Source of the DNA: Iris pallida
Lineage: Eukaryota > Streptophyta > Magnoliopsida > Asparagales > Iridaceae
Direction of reading: 5' to 3'
DNA: 64,000 nucleotides
Assembly (NCBI GenBank): GCA_029216955.1
Contig: JANAVB010015600.1
Span: 38,666,134 to 38,730,133 of the forward strand
Of this stretch, positions 22,581-33,665 are shown piece by piece (the first letter of the stretch is position 1; every line of letters begins with the position of its first letter). The position numbers and the translations under genes were made by a program. The notes below the pieces were generated by a model. It saw nothing but the letters and a program-made list of their open reading frames with translations. It was not told where the DNA came from and did no database searches.

Positions 22581-22940
22581 CGTCCACACCGAACAACTTC
22601 ATCTTTATGAACTAAAAGTGAGCTCGAGGCCAGCTTTGCAGGATAATTCCTCGACTCCGTCCCTTTATATGACAAAAATTTGTTCATTAGATCTTGACGC
22701 CCAGTAGTCTGAGCGCTGGCGGTCAGGATAAAGGTCCTCGATCACCTGTTCAAAGAAGTTGGTAAATAGTTTGATAGTGTTTCTCTACAAGGAAATAATC
22801 GAGAGATGAGAAGTGACTTACTACAGACTTCCAAAATGGTACTTTATATTGTCCAGTAAACTAAGGTTTGAATCACGCTAGCACCAGAAACCTTATGCCT
22901 CAAAAACCAGCCTAACGAAAACATCAAGTTATACAAATAT
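22581..22940. other. Gene-less stretch
   Basis: No coding region, RNA gene or clear repeat recognised between the Tourist cluster and the first long-TIR element. Confidence 0.4.
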
Positions 22941-23169
22941 GAGAAAATTTGAGTGGCACCCCAATTTTTTACGTTTATTTAAGGTGCATCCCACAAGCTT
23001 ACATGAATGTATGATATCTTCCATTTTTGACGGTTTCAGTCCAAAACGAACGATCAATCCCTTTGACCATTTTTTTTGGACGAAAATATCCCCTATCTGT
23101 TGTCCTCTTCCCCACGTCAACTATTCGTCTCTCCCCGCCGTGCTCGGCCCCCCTCCACGGCGTCGCTCG

Positions 23170-23325
23170 GCCCTCTTCCATCACCACCACCACCACCTTC
23201 ACCATCACCACCATCATCTACACCACCTCTTCCATCACCACCACCATCACCACCATCATCTCCACCACCTCTTCCATCACCACCACCACCACCTTCACCA
23301 TCTCCACCTTCACAATCGCTCGGCC
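23170..23325. repeat. CAC/CAT trinucleotide-rich tract
   Basis: Imperfect ACC/ATC trinucleotide tandem repeat with an internal unit of about 60 bp (CTTCCATCACCACCACC) duplicated. It explains the histidine- and proline-rich frames on both strands, which are not genes. Confidence 0.8.
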
Positions 23326-23419
23326 CCCCTCCACTGTGTCCGATACGTACGACACGAGACATACAAGGCACCTAAATATTTTCTGAGTGTCGGAGCTCCC
23401 TAGCTAAAACCACTTCTCT

Positions 23420-23745
23420 ATTCTTGATTTTTTTTTAAATCAAAACCCTAAAAAAAAAAATCAGCTACACCATCATTCTCACTGCATCAAAACTCCGCAT
23501 AGATCTACTTAGTACCATCACCATGAACAAAAACATTCATTTCCAAACCCTAATTAATTCACAACTAGCCCAATAGAACAGCAAGCTGACAAACTGCAAA
23601 TTTTAAACAAAAACTTACATCCCGCATTCCTCGATCTGAGCCGATTCCCCCCAAATCGAACCCTAACCGGAGAGTCCACGGCGATCAAACCCTAAATTTT
23701 CGCAAACTGGTCCAAAATTTCTCGAACCGCATGGCGAGGCCGGGA
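23420..23745 (-). other. Possible captured host 5' gene fragment inside the Mutator-like element
   Basis: On the minus strand this reads like a plant gene 5' region: AAACCCTAA-type and TTAGGGTTTGG motifs, a donor-like GATGTAAGTTTT near 23620, and an acceptor-like TTTGCAG near 23597. The surrounding frames contain stops and no protein family is recognisable. Gene-fragment capture would fit a Pack-MULE. The evidence is composition and splice-like signals only. Confidence 0.25.
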
Positions 23746-24104
23746 AGGGGGGAGAAGTGCCGGCGTGGTCCGGGAGGGGGCCGGCGAGGTCAGGGGGGGA
23801 AGAACTGCCGACGAGGTCGGGGAGGGGGGAAACTGCCGGCGAGGTCGGGGAGGGGGCCGGCGCAAGGATCGGGTAGGGACATAACGAGCGAGGGTATTTT
23901 CGTCCAAAATAAATGGTCAAAGGAGTTGACCGTTAGCAATAGACGTTTTTCGTCAAAAATGGGGGGTGTTGTACATTCATGTAAACTTGTGGGGTGCACC
24001 TTAAAGCGTAAAAAAAATAGGGTGCCTTTCAAATTTTCTCTAATGAAGAGGCGAACATTTCGAGCGCATCAATGCTCCCTTTGGGTTGCAAAGGGGGGAG
24101 ATCA

Positions 24105-24805
24105 GAAAAAATTTGAGTTGCACCACACTTTATTTTTCCATATTCAAGGTGCACCCCACCCAATTAATAAAATGTAAGACACCCCCCACTTTTGACGGAA
24201 ATCGTCGTTCACTGATGATCAACCTCTTTGACCAATTTTTTTGGACTAAAATATTCCCTCCTTTCCTGTGCCCCTCAATCCCCAGCGCCCAACCCGCCCA
24301 CGTCTACCGCCGCCACCCCCTCCTCGCTGAGGTCCCCTCCCCGCCGTCGTCCCCTCCACGCTCCCACCCCTCCTCGCCGTGCCCCCCCCCCCCCCCCCCG
24401 CCTCCTCCCCACCCACCCCCTCCTCGCCGGTGGCCCCCTTCTCCACGCAGCAGCAGCAACAACAACAACAACAACAACAAAAGGATGCCAGTGGAGGGGG
24501 GACGCAGGGGGATGCGCGAGAGGGGGGGGGACGCCGGTGGAGGAGGGGGGACGTCGGTGCAAGAGGAGGAGGAGGAGGAGGGATTAGGGTTTGGGGAGGG
24601 AGAGCGGGAAGATGAAGGGGAGGGGGACAACAAAGGGGAGACACAGAAAAGAAGAATAGGGTATTTTTGTCATAAAATTACAATCAGAGGAGTTGATGTC
24701 ACTCGTTGACGGTTTTCGTCAAAATGGGAGGTTCATGTATTATGGTAAAGCAATGGGGTGCACCTTGAATATTGGTAAATAAAGTGGGGTGCAACTCAAA
24801 TTTTC
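24105..24805. mobile_element. Second Mutator-like non-autonomous element, related ends
   Basis: The left end GAAAAAATTTGAGTTGCACC and the complement of the right end GAAAATTTGAGTTGCACCCC form long inverted repeats. These include AAGGTGCACCCCA and GACGAAAA(C)CGTCA further in. The ends resemble those of 22941-24040, so the two belong to one family and lie about 65 bp apart. The interior is GC-rich low complexity with a C-run (24379-24399). No transposase. Confidence 0.65.
24450..24482. repeat. (CAG)n/(CAA)n microsatellite
   Basis: A short CAG run passing into about nine CAA units, giving poly-Q, poly-N/T or poly-V/C frames depending on strand. Not a gene. Confidence 0.85.
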
Positions 24806-24914
24806 TTATTATTTTATTCAAGTTCGAAACTACTAAGAAACAACACAAAAAATACTTAAATTATACACAAATGTATAAAAAAAATCATAAAATGTTAATA
24901 CTTTATTAATATTA

Positions 24915-25913
24915 TTTGTTTTTTGATGCCAAAAATTTTGATACTCCGATCCAAAACCACCAATACGACTGATACCGCTGATCCCGTTACTCATAGGATG
25001 GGTCTACTGCCAACCTTGATTCCAAGACTTCGTAGCATAATCCTGGGTGAAGGTCTCCTACCTCTCTTTACCGCCATCAACAAGCGAGTACCAATCCACA
25101 ACAAGCTGTGCCCGTTCTGCCTATTACACGAAGAAGACGAGAATCATCTCTTCCTGCGTTGTCAGGTCGCCAAAGCGCGTTGGTTTGCGAGTCAGCTAGG
25201 GTTGATATCCATTCTCTCCTGACCGAATGGCTTCAGGACCCTCTTGCTCAGGAAGCACTCTCTCTAGGCGCAACCTTCCTCTGGACCTTGTGGAAAGCCA
25301 GATGTGCGTGTGTATTCAAACATGAAGCCCCGAACATCCAGCGCATCATCATGCAGACCAACAACTTACAGCATAGCTTCACGACGGGTTATATGGAATC
25401 GCTTGCCAAAGCTTCTGAGCTTCGAACAGAAGCGAACTAGGTGAAACTATGGCGTCCTCCGAAGAATGGCGGTATCAAGATTAATCTAGACGGCACAACG
25501 TCCTCTTCTTCATATGCAGCAGCGGCAGTTGCAAGGGACGCAAAGGGCCATTTCATAGCGGCAAACACTTGGTACTCGTCGCATTTTTTCGGAGCGGAAT
25601 GCAGCCTAATGGCAGAAATCCACGCCATTCGCACTGGCCTAATCTGGCACGGGAGCTCGCAACGGACCGCATGAAGACTCGCTTATCGCCCACAGTCCAG
25701 TCATTCCAAAGAGATTTAGCAGAGATTCCAAGGCTATTGAAAGAGATGAAGAGAACAGGAAACAGAGTTGATCACAGTTTAGCCAATTTTGCCCTCGAAT
25801 CTGTCTACTAAGATATTCACCTCTCCCCCGGAGTGTATCGGCAACCTTCTTAATGAAAATTGCATTGACTCCTGATTATCAATAAACATTTCCAATTCCC
25901 CCCTAAAAAAAAA
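24915..25913 (+). mobile_element. 5'-truncated L1-type LINE with poly(A) tail
   Basis: Carries only the 3' part of a plant LINE (zinc-finger and RNase H regions) followed by a short untranslated region and an A-run at 25904-25913. 5' truncation is typical of LINE insertions. The target duplication was not identified. Confidence 0.75.
24923..25812 (+). pseudogene. LINE ORF2 3' end: zf-RVT and RNase H, broken
   Basis: The first segment ends with the zf-RVT signature CPFCLLHEEDENHLFLRC followed by AKARWFASQLG. A frameshift near 25210 leads to WTLWKARCACVFKHEAP. After a stop at 25438-25440 the RNase H domain reads VKLWRPPKNGGIKINLDGTT and AECSLMAEIHAIRTGL, and a further shift leads to TGNRVDHSLANFAL, the usual end of plant LINE RNase H. 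At least three frame breaks; non-functional. Confidence 0.85.
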
Positions 25914-26262
25914 AATCAAATTAATCAATCTGAACTTTTAGAATCAAATTTTGCAATAAAAAACGCTTATAATATCCAAAACTCTTGCACTCGCACGTAA
26001 CCATTGAAGATTGCAACGCTCTTACCATCTTCTATATGTATGTTCAAAATATCCCATATTTTACTATTATTTCCTTTTTCTCTTCCATGTTTCACTTTGT
26101 TACTTCTATGCTCCACATTTGTATATTGTTAGTTTGTTTGTTTTTCTGTGTTAATAACCCAAATAAACTTTGTTAACGTAAATTGACAGTCCGTTGACGT
26201 CGTCATTCAATTTGGATACAAATTGCACCAAATTAAAAATTAGATGATTTTTTTAAAACTAG
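25914..26262. other. Gene-less AT-rich stretch
   Basis: No supported feature. The short frame at 25985-26176 is hydrophobic and AT-driven, without a recognisable family. Confidence 0.4.
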
Positions 26263-26532
26263 AATTATTAACTACCCCTAAGTTTTGGGTTTATAATACC
26301 GGGGTGCCCCTACTTTTAAATTATTACACTGACCACCCCTCCCTTTAGGAAAAAAAATTTAAAAAAAAAAAGGGATAGTTAGTGTTATAACTTTTTATTT
26401 TTATCTTAAAGTAGGGATACTCCATATAATAAATATAAAATATGGGGGTGATTAGTATAATTAGTTTAAAAGTAGGGGCCGGTAACCTGTGTTATAAACC
26501 TAAAATTTAGGAACAGTTAGGATAAATAACCC
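26263..26532. mobile_element. MITE with long inverted repeats
   Basis: Arms of about 80 bp mirror each other: TTGGGTTTATAATACCGGGG and CCCCTACTTTTAAATTA on the left match the complements of AAAAGTAGGGG and TAACCTGTGTTATAAACC on the right, with the TTAACTACCCCTAAG region at the ends. The total of 270 bp, AT-rich and non-coding, fits a MITE. Superfamily unassigned. Confidence 0.65.
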
Positions 26533-27461
26533 TTTTATTAAAGATGACACAATATTTCCCACAGGAAGTCTACCTTAACATATGTCCTAGAAATCCAGCA
26601 TCCAATACTTATGAAATATAATTGATGGATCAAGCAAACTGATATACTGCACCACTGCTTTCCATTAGGAGTTCCTATCTCAGATAATTGATTGGGAAAC
26701 ACAGAAGATCTACGGTCAGGACTCGATCGGAATCGGGCATTTGTCATCCTTAAAGGCTCATACTCCATCAGCGTCGTATTTATTCCGCATCCATCAACGC
26801 CAGCAGCCGTATGCAGCAGCCTTGCTCTTCTTTAACAGCAAAATCTCCCATGTCAATATTGCAGTGGCAGTCGAGGATGATTGTATTATATTCAGACTGC
26901 ATGCATTTTGTATAGCCAGCTTCACGATCATTTTGATAGAGCGTAGGAGTATTTTATTGCTTTATCTTATATATTCTATACTTATGTTTCTTATTTGACT
27001 AATTGAGACATGACATATTCTGCGAGACCATAAAGGATGTTTAGTGTACTATATATTCACATGTCTAGGAACAGTCGTGATCGTATTGCAGGATACTGGT
27101 GTATTCCATAATGCTTAGTTGGTCGTGTCATACTCACGTTCTGTATTCTGTTACTAGGACAAGATAGTCTATTAAAGTGCTTATATCAAGCCTTCTTTAA
27201 TATGAATTTTTAGAATTTGCGTTCTAAAATAAATATATTACTAATTTCCTAACAGATTGTCATCTATCCCATAATTATAACGTATTGCACATAGCCAAAC
27301 AAGATACGAATATAGTTCATGGATAGGTATAGGTGGGGTCAGTTAGGTTTTGATTGTACAGTTAGATAAAAGAGTTTTGGCGTAATTTTCTAATTAAATA
27401 TATTCTTGATATCCTATCAAAACTAGATAGTGATAGAAACACATGTGATTCTGTTATCAAA
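26533..27461. other. Gene-less stretch with a degraded gypsy LTR tail
   Basis: No supported gene. At 26945-27175 the order and wording (AATTGAGACATGACATATTC, GTCTAGGAACAGTCGTGATC, TTGGTCGTGTCATACTCACG) track the last 200 bp of the gypsy LTR at 33380-33549 with heavy divergence, suggesting an old related LTR. The remainder is AT-rich and unassigned. Confidence 0.35.
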
Positions 27462-27584
27462 TGTAGAAAATAATAGTTGGATTAATTTTATTGATGGACT
27501 ACTTCACTACTTATAGGGAGTCTAGCTCCTCTACATACTACATATTCCGATGTGGGACTAAAAGTCCCTTATTGACTCTCAACA
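27462..27584 (-). repeat. 3' LTR of copia-B (123 bp)
   Basis: On the minus strand it begins TGTTGAGAGTC and ends TTTTCTACA. It appears identical to 44204-44326. It is unusually compact and contains the USE and TATA elements. Confidence 0.92.
27511..27558 (-). promoter_or_regulatory. snRNA-type USE plus TATA in the copia-B 3' LTR
   Basis: GTCCCACATCG at 27558-27548 (minus) is followed after 32 nt by TATAAG starting at 27515. The gap is longer than the 26 nt in copia-A and close to the Pol II-type snRNA spacing. Confidence 0.5.
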
Positions 27585-27596
27585 CTCCCCCTCAAG
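27585..27596 (-). other. Polypurine tract of copia-B
   Basis: CTTGAGGGGGAG on the minus strand, immediately 5' of the 3' LTR, is the expected primer for plus-strand cDNA synthesis. Confidence 0.8.
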
Positions 27597-30537
27597 ATGG
27601 ACGATAGATATTGATCATCCCCATCTTGTTACATAGCTTCGACAGACTTAATGAACTAAGACCCTTAGTCAGACAGTCTGCAACTTGTTCTTCTGAGCGG
27701 ACATGGTCAATCTTCAGTATCCCTTGTTCCAGCTTCTCCTTGATGAAGAATAGATCAATCTCGATGTGTTTCGTTCTGTCGTGCTGAACGGGATTGTTAG
27801 CTATACTTATTGCAGCTTGACTATCGCTCAGAAGACGTAATGGTGCTCCCTTGTCTAGCTTTAACTCTGTCAGCAACGCTTTTACCCACAGCAATTCTGA
27901 CACTCCTAGAGCCATTGCTCTGTATTCTGCTTCAGCTGTCGATCGTGCTACCACAGACTGTTTCTTGCTTCTCCATGAGACCAGATTTCCAACTACAAAA
28001 ACACAGTATCCTATGGTAGACCTTCTGTCGTCTATGCAGCTCGCCCAGTCTGCATCACAGTATCCCTCAACTTCTATGCGTCCATTCTTCTTGAACCATA
28101 GCCCCTTTTCCGACGTTCCTTTCAGATACCTCAAGATCTGAAATACTGCTTCCATATGCCCTTTCTTGGATCATGCATGTAGCGACTCACTACACTCACC
28201 ACAAATGAGATATCAGGACGAGTGTGTCCCAGATAAATCAATCTCCCTACAAGTCGTTGATATCTTTCACGATCAACGGCTCTCCTGCTTCTGCTCCCAA
28301 CTTGCACTTCTGGTCAATTGGAGTGACCGCTGCTTTGTATCCCAGCATCCCTGTCTCCTTCAGCAGATCTAGTGTGTATTTTCTCTGTGAGAGAACAATT
28401 CATTGTTCGCCTTCACACACCTCGATACCTAGAAAGTACCTCATCGCTCCTAAATCCTTCACTTCAAACTCCTTTACGAGTTTTGACTTCAGTTTAGTGA
28501 TCTCGACTTCATCGTCACCTGTGATCACTATATCATCCACATATACAGCAAGTATAGTGATGTGGCCTCTTGTATGCTGAAGGAAGACCGTATGATCTGC
28601 AATTGTTTGACGGTATCCCATACCTGTAACAGCCTTTCTGAATCTGTCAAACCAGGGTCGAGGAGATTGCTTGAGCCCGTATAGTGACTTCTTCAGTTTA
28701 CACACCTTTCCTTGCGATGTCCCTCCGTTTGATTCCGTCGCATAGCACCCAGGCGGGAGCTCCATGTATACTTCTTCTTGCAGGTCCCCATGAAGAAAGG
28801 CATTCTTCACATCCAACTGGTACAGCTTCCACCCATAGTTCGCTGCAATGGAGACCAGAGTTCTTACGGTGCTCATTTTTGCTACTGGGGCAAAAGTCTC
28901 ATCATAGCCTATTCCATATGACTGTGTGAATCCTTTTGCAACCAACCTCGTCTTGTACCGCTCTACTTTTCCTTCTGGCATCTCTTTCACTGTGTACACC
29001 CATTTGCATCCCACAGCTTTCTTCCCTTTGGGTAATGGAACCAGCTCCCATGTCTTATTTTTCTCCAGTGCTCCAAGTTCTTCCATCATTGCCGCTTTCC
29101 ACCTTGGATCTTTCTTTGCTTCCTGCCAACACTTGGGCAACGAAGTAGAGTCTAACGATGCAATGAAGGCTTGATAATTCGAAGAAATGTTAGAATAAGA
29201 CAGAAGTTGGCAATGTCATGTTCGTAATCATCAAAACGAGCAGGAGCCTTACCCGCATTGATGCGAGAAGATCTCCTTAAGGGAGCAATAGGTGGTGGAG
29301 ACATCGTACCATCCGAGTCAGACAGATCCGCATCAGAATCCGAGTGATTCAGTGCGGGGGCAACATCTTCAGGAGTTTGAGCAGGAGTAGACGAGGGACT
29401 TGGTACAGTAGGCACAGGGCATGGCATAGGCACAGTACTGAACTTCTGTTGTCTTCTTCTGTAGACTTGGAGCTCCTTTTCCCCTGTCTGCTACTCCTCC
29501 TGCGTAACATATGGATCTTCTTCTTCATTTTCTGTATCTGAGTCACTGTGCTCTCCCCCTTTCGTCCAGTTTTCGACAACCGGACACGGAACCGATCCGA
29601 CGACCACATTTGGCTTATTATCTCCCCTCACATCGAACACCATCAGTGTTAGGTGTGTCACCAAATGCGGAACCATCATCCAAACCATAGTATGGTTCGA
29701 GTTCTCTGAAAGTAACGTCCATGCTGACAAACATCTTCCGCTCGACTGGACTCCAACAGGCATAACCCTTCTGAGTCGCCGTGTAACCGACAAAGACACA
29801 TTTAACTGCCCGAGGATCCAGTTTGCCAACTCCTGGTCGATTATCCTGGACAAAGCATACACATCCAAAAACTTTTGGTAGAACAGTGTATGTAGTTGCT
29901 CCAGTAAGCATCTCCAATGGCGTCTTCCAGTCCAAAACCTGAGATGGCATTCTGTTGATGAGATAAGAGGCCGTCAATATAGCCTGCCCCCATAAGTGTT
30001 TCGGACATTCATAGCCAGCATCATCGTCCGTACAACTTCCAGCAAGTGTCTGTTCTTTCGTTCCGCCACACCATTTTGAGCCAGAGTATAAGCACATGAA
30101 GTTTGATGAAGGATTCCATGAGTGAAAAATACTCAGCAACCTGCTTATTCGTATACTCCGTCCCATTGTCGGATCGGAAACACTTAATTTTAGCGCCATA
30201 TTGTGTTTCCACTCGTCGATGAAAGTCCTGAAAGGCCGCAAGGACGTCACTTTTATTCTTCAGAAGGTAGACCCATGTCATACGGGTATAACAATCAATA
30301 AAGGTGACGAACCATCGAAAGCCGTTAATCCCGGTTGTAGGACAAGGGCCCCATACGTCTGAATGTATCATGTCAAAAGCAGCTGAACTCCTATTCCATG
30401 TGCTTACATACGAGCTTCTGGTATGTTTTTCCAAAGCACATGCATTACAAAATAACTTCTCTTTATTAGCCCTTTGATATAAGGACGGATACATTCGACC
30501 AATAACCGGAAAAGTGGAATGACCGACACGCTGGTGG
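27592..30537 (-). pseudogene. copia-B integrase, reverse transcriptase and RNase H, broken
   Basis: From the gypsy junction leftward: gag-pre-integrase remainder RVGHSTFPV and CNACALEKHTRSSY; integrase core with IHSDVWGPCPTTGINGF and FRSDNGTEYTN; a frame change near 30110; and a variable serine/aspartate-rich linker with breaks at 29620-29140. Reverse transcriptase carries GCKWVYTVKEMPEGK, VKNAFLHGDLQEEVYMELPP and YVDDIVITGDD. After a decayed link (28400-28156), RNase H shows YCDADWASCIDDRRST and STAEAEYRAMALG. Multiple shifts and stops make it inactive. It joins the gag half at 41771-43405. Confidence 0.88.
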
Positions 30538-30838
30538 TTGTCACTCCCCGTTCCCGGAATACGTATTTTTATATATGTACAACTCATGTATATTTAGTTA
30601 GTATTTATCATGTATTATTCTGTATTTAAATTCCTTTAGTTTCATGTTAATTAATTATCTGCTCTTTAAATTTTTATATTATTTTATTTCTACAATTTTA
30701 TTTCTGCAATTTTATTTCTGCAATTATATTTCTGCAATTTTATTATCTGTATTTTATTTGCTGCTTTAGTGTTATTGGGTTTCGGTTTGCTGGATCCCCT
30801 TAAACCCGGCCCAACACCCCACCTACCACCACCCTTCC

Positions 30839-30846
30839 TATTTAAA
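30839..30846 (+). promoter_or_regulatory. TATA box of the gypsy 5' LTR
   Basis: TATTTAAA lies downstream of a C-rich block and upstream of a CT-rich stretch (TCTCTTTCTCTCTCC), a typical plant LTR core promoter arrangement. The same sequence is at 39058-39065 in the 3' LTR. Assigned by motif only. Confidence 0.5.
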
Positions 30847-31159
30847 GCTTCCATCTCTTTCTCTCTCCTCATTACTTCATTCTCACCATTACTTCTTCTT
30901 CTTCCTCTCATTACTCCCCACCACCTACCAGCAGCAGGAGAAGGCAAGTGCAAACTTGCTTCTACTTGAGAACCATATTTTTATGGTTCATTTGGCTTCT
31001 CTTTGTGATTCTAAGAGAGTTTAGTTCTTAGTATTTTGGATTTCGTTGGCTTGTTTCTCCTAGATTTAAGTTTTGTATTCGGCTGTTCATGGGTTCTTGG
31101 TCCACCAACTTTGCGTGTATTTCTCTGGCACTGGAACAAGGCTCCATGGGACTTGGAGT

Positions 31160-31770
31160 TTGGGAGATGTTTCACGCACACGTTCTTACGTGCTCGCGTA
31201 AACATCAGCCCAGTCACGCACACGTCTATACGTGTTGCGTGTATTTTAGTCACGCTAACGTTCTCATAAGCGTGCGTGTATTTCAGTCACGCTCATGTCT
31301 GTGCGTGTCTGCGTGACTTTGAGTTACGTTCACACTGTGCGTGCCTGCGTGACTTTTGAGTTACGTCCACTCTGTACGTGCGTGTTTTTAGTCACGCTCG
31401 TATTTGAGTGCGTGTATTTTCAGTCACGCTCGCGTTGTCTGCGTGTATTTGAGTCACGCTCCTGTCTTTCTACTGCGTGCAAGAACTTTTCACGCTCATG
31501 TCCCTGAGCTTGCGTGCGTGACTTTTCACGATCACATTGTGCGTGACTTTTGGCGTGCGTGACTTTTCACCCTCACGCTGCGCGTGCGTGCGTGAATTAT
31601 GTGTCACGCTCATACGCTCACGTTGCCAGCACGTATCACTTGTCACGCATCACTTTTCACACCTCACTGTTCACGATCACGCTTACCAGAGTGTGCTACT
31701 TTTTACGCTCGCTCCTTCATGCCAGACTTGGCGTACTTTTCACGCATACGATTCTCGCGTGACTTTTGGA
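31160..31770 (+). repeat. CACG/CGTG-rich degenerate minisatellite in the gypsy 5' LTR
   Basis: At least twelve irregular units of about 40-55 bp built around AGTCACGCTC and GTGCGTGT, with TTTCACGC and CGTGACTTTT variants. CpG-rich in an otherwise AT-rich LTR. The partner array is at 39380-39990. Confidence 0.8.
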
Positions 31771-33665
31771 CTTAGCTTAGACTTGTTAGCATGGCTTCCT
31801 GACTTGGGAGTTTATTTGTTCTATATTTTATTCATTTAATATTGGCATGATAATTCCCTATTATATCCTTACGCCTTTTTGCTTGAACCCGAAAATCTTA
31901 GCATGTTAATATTTTAATACCTAGGGTTGTGTATTCGTGCCAAGTGTCTGGATTGGTATATGGATATCCAGTGAGACTGGAACTTGACCTTGAGAGTTAT
32001 AAACTCAACCCTATTTAATGCTAATGACTTTCATGCCTTGTCACCATTAATGACGATGGTTATCTTGACTAATTTGATCATGCGTTCCTAGTTGGAACTA
32101 AGAGACTGGCTAGTCGTCTATTGAAATAAATGATGAGACACGTTCATGTTATGAACTATTGCAATCGACTGGCTGATCCCGAAATATTGACATACATGCA
32201 CATGCAGGCTTCAATCTATTTATTTATTTATTTATTTATTTATTTTCTACAAAAGAAGTATGTGTACCTTATGGTCAAGACATGATTACCGTGGTTAGAT
32301 TTGATTGTTGTATTACGCTATGTAAGACCTGCAACCTAACCGCACTGGTATCGTTGTAGAGTTGTGCATATCGTACCCCGTACGAAAGTACTCATTTGAA
32401 TGACCATGATCCACGGCATGGAATTTCACTCAACGTAGGGACTATTAAGTTAAATAAAATAATGATTGCATTGAGAGAATGGATTTCCGAGTTCTTACAT
32501 GGCAGCCCCCTTGGGACGAGTAGTACCCGACGGGCCGGCTAGTTCCTACAGATACTGTAAATCTGCCACACAGGCAGGGAACAGTATCTGCTTTTATTAT
32601 TATGGTATATTGTATATTGACGGGTGTCCTGCTAGGACTCGTCTAATTCATGCATGGCATACATAATTGACTGGATAGACTAGCCTTGCTCGTACATAGT
32701 AAGAACTGAGGAATCCCTAATTGCATAATTCCAGGATAACTTGGGACTCACAATAGCAAGCCGTAGTAGTTGATTAGCCATTCAAGATGATTTGTTTGTG
32801 TACTGCACTACTCTGTTACCTAACTGGGATGATCAGAATGTCAGGACATGACGAGCCAACTTCTGTCCTTGTTTGGTTGGGAGGTTGGTTCGAAGTGTCG
32901 TGATGTGATGTAAATCCTAGTGGAAAGCAGAGATCTATTATCATTATATTCTTTTACTTACTGGTTTAGTCCTTCATATCGTCCTTCCTTGTGGTACTTG
33001 CTATTAGAGGTCTAACTTCTCTGGTTTTGTATGGCCAGATTTAGAGTCGGTTTCCGAGGATCCAGCGTACTTCTACCTCCGAGATGGTCAATACTAGAGG
33101 CATGATTGCAGGAGGTCTCGAGTGGGTTCCTTACTTCACCGCTCCTTTTGTTATTTACCTTATACTTAGTCGTTTGGCACCGACATGTTAGTCGGATTGT
33201 CTTGTACTTACTTTTACATAATTGTAATTAAGTCAGACTGCAGCTGATAACAATTGTGTATACTTGCTATACCATCTGGCTATGTTTTGTAAAGCCAGAT
33301 CTCAAGAACATTTTGACTGAGCATTTGGGACGCCTTACTGCTTTATCTTACATGTTCTCTATTACTGCTTCTTGCTTGAATGATTGAGACAATAGATGTG
33401 AAATGACCATAGTAAACCTTTATGTAGTATGCACCCCCCTCGTCTGGTTAGACAGCATTGATCGTATTATACGGTATTCATCTACCCGTAATACGTAGCT
33501 GGCTGAGTCATTCCCCCGCTCTCCAGTATTCTGGTTCTGGGGCCTGACAAGGTTTTAGTGGTGGCCCATGCAGGTCTGATTTCAGACTTGTGGGATGTTT
33601 TGATAGGATGTCTCAATCACACATGTTTTTCCTTGATCTCCTGATTCGTTATTCTCAACTCTTGC

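Larger units (their letters stand above)
22941..24040. mobile_element. Mutator-like non-autonomous element with long TIRs, possible Pack-MULE
   Basis: The left end GAGAAAATTTGAGTGGCACC is mirrored by the right end (complement GAGAAAATTTGAAAGGCACC). Similarity continues inward through GGTGCA(C/T)CCCACAAG and TTTGACCATTT...GGACGAAAATA for roughly 170 bp. Long terminal inverted repeats of this type suggest the Mutator superfamily. The flanks show no clear 9-bp duplication. The interior is unrelated to transposase: low-complexity CCACCA repeats and a gene-like segment at 23420-23740. Confidence 0.65.
30539..33549 (+). repeat. 5' LTR of the gypsy element
   Basis: 3011 bp. It contains a TATA-type promoter at 30839, a CACG/CGTG-rich array at 31160-31770, an ATTT tetranucleotide run at 32216-32245 and a GC-poor 3' half. 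It ends CTGACA where the partner has GTGACA. Short frames within it are not genes. Confidence 0.95.

Noticed and set aside
22939..24709. His-rich, Pro-rich and Gly-rich frames of 80-200 codons
   Set aside because: They read trinucleotide and GC-rich low-complexity interiors of the two long-TIR elements, in several frames at once.
31011..31839. Repeated short frames in the gypsy LTRs (also 39255-40071)
   Set aside because: LTR sequence with CACG/CGTG repeats; the same frames recur in both LTRs and show no protein features.
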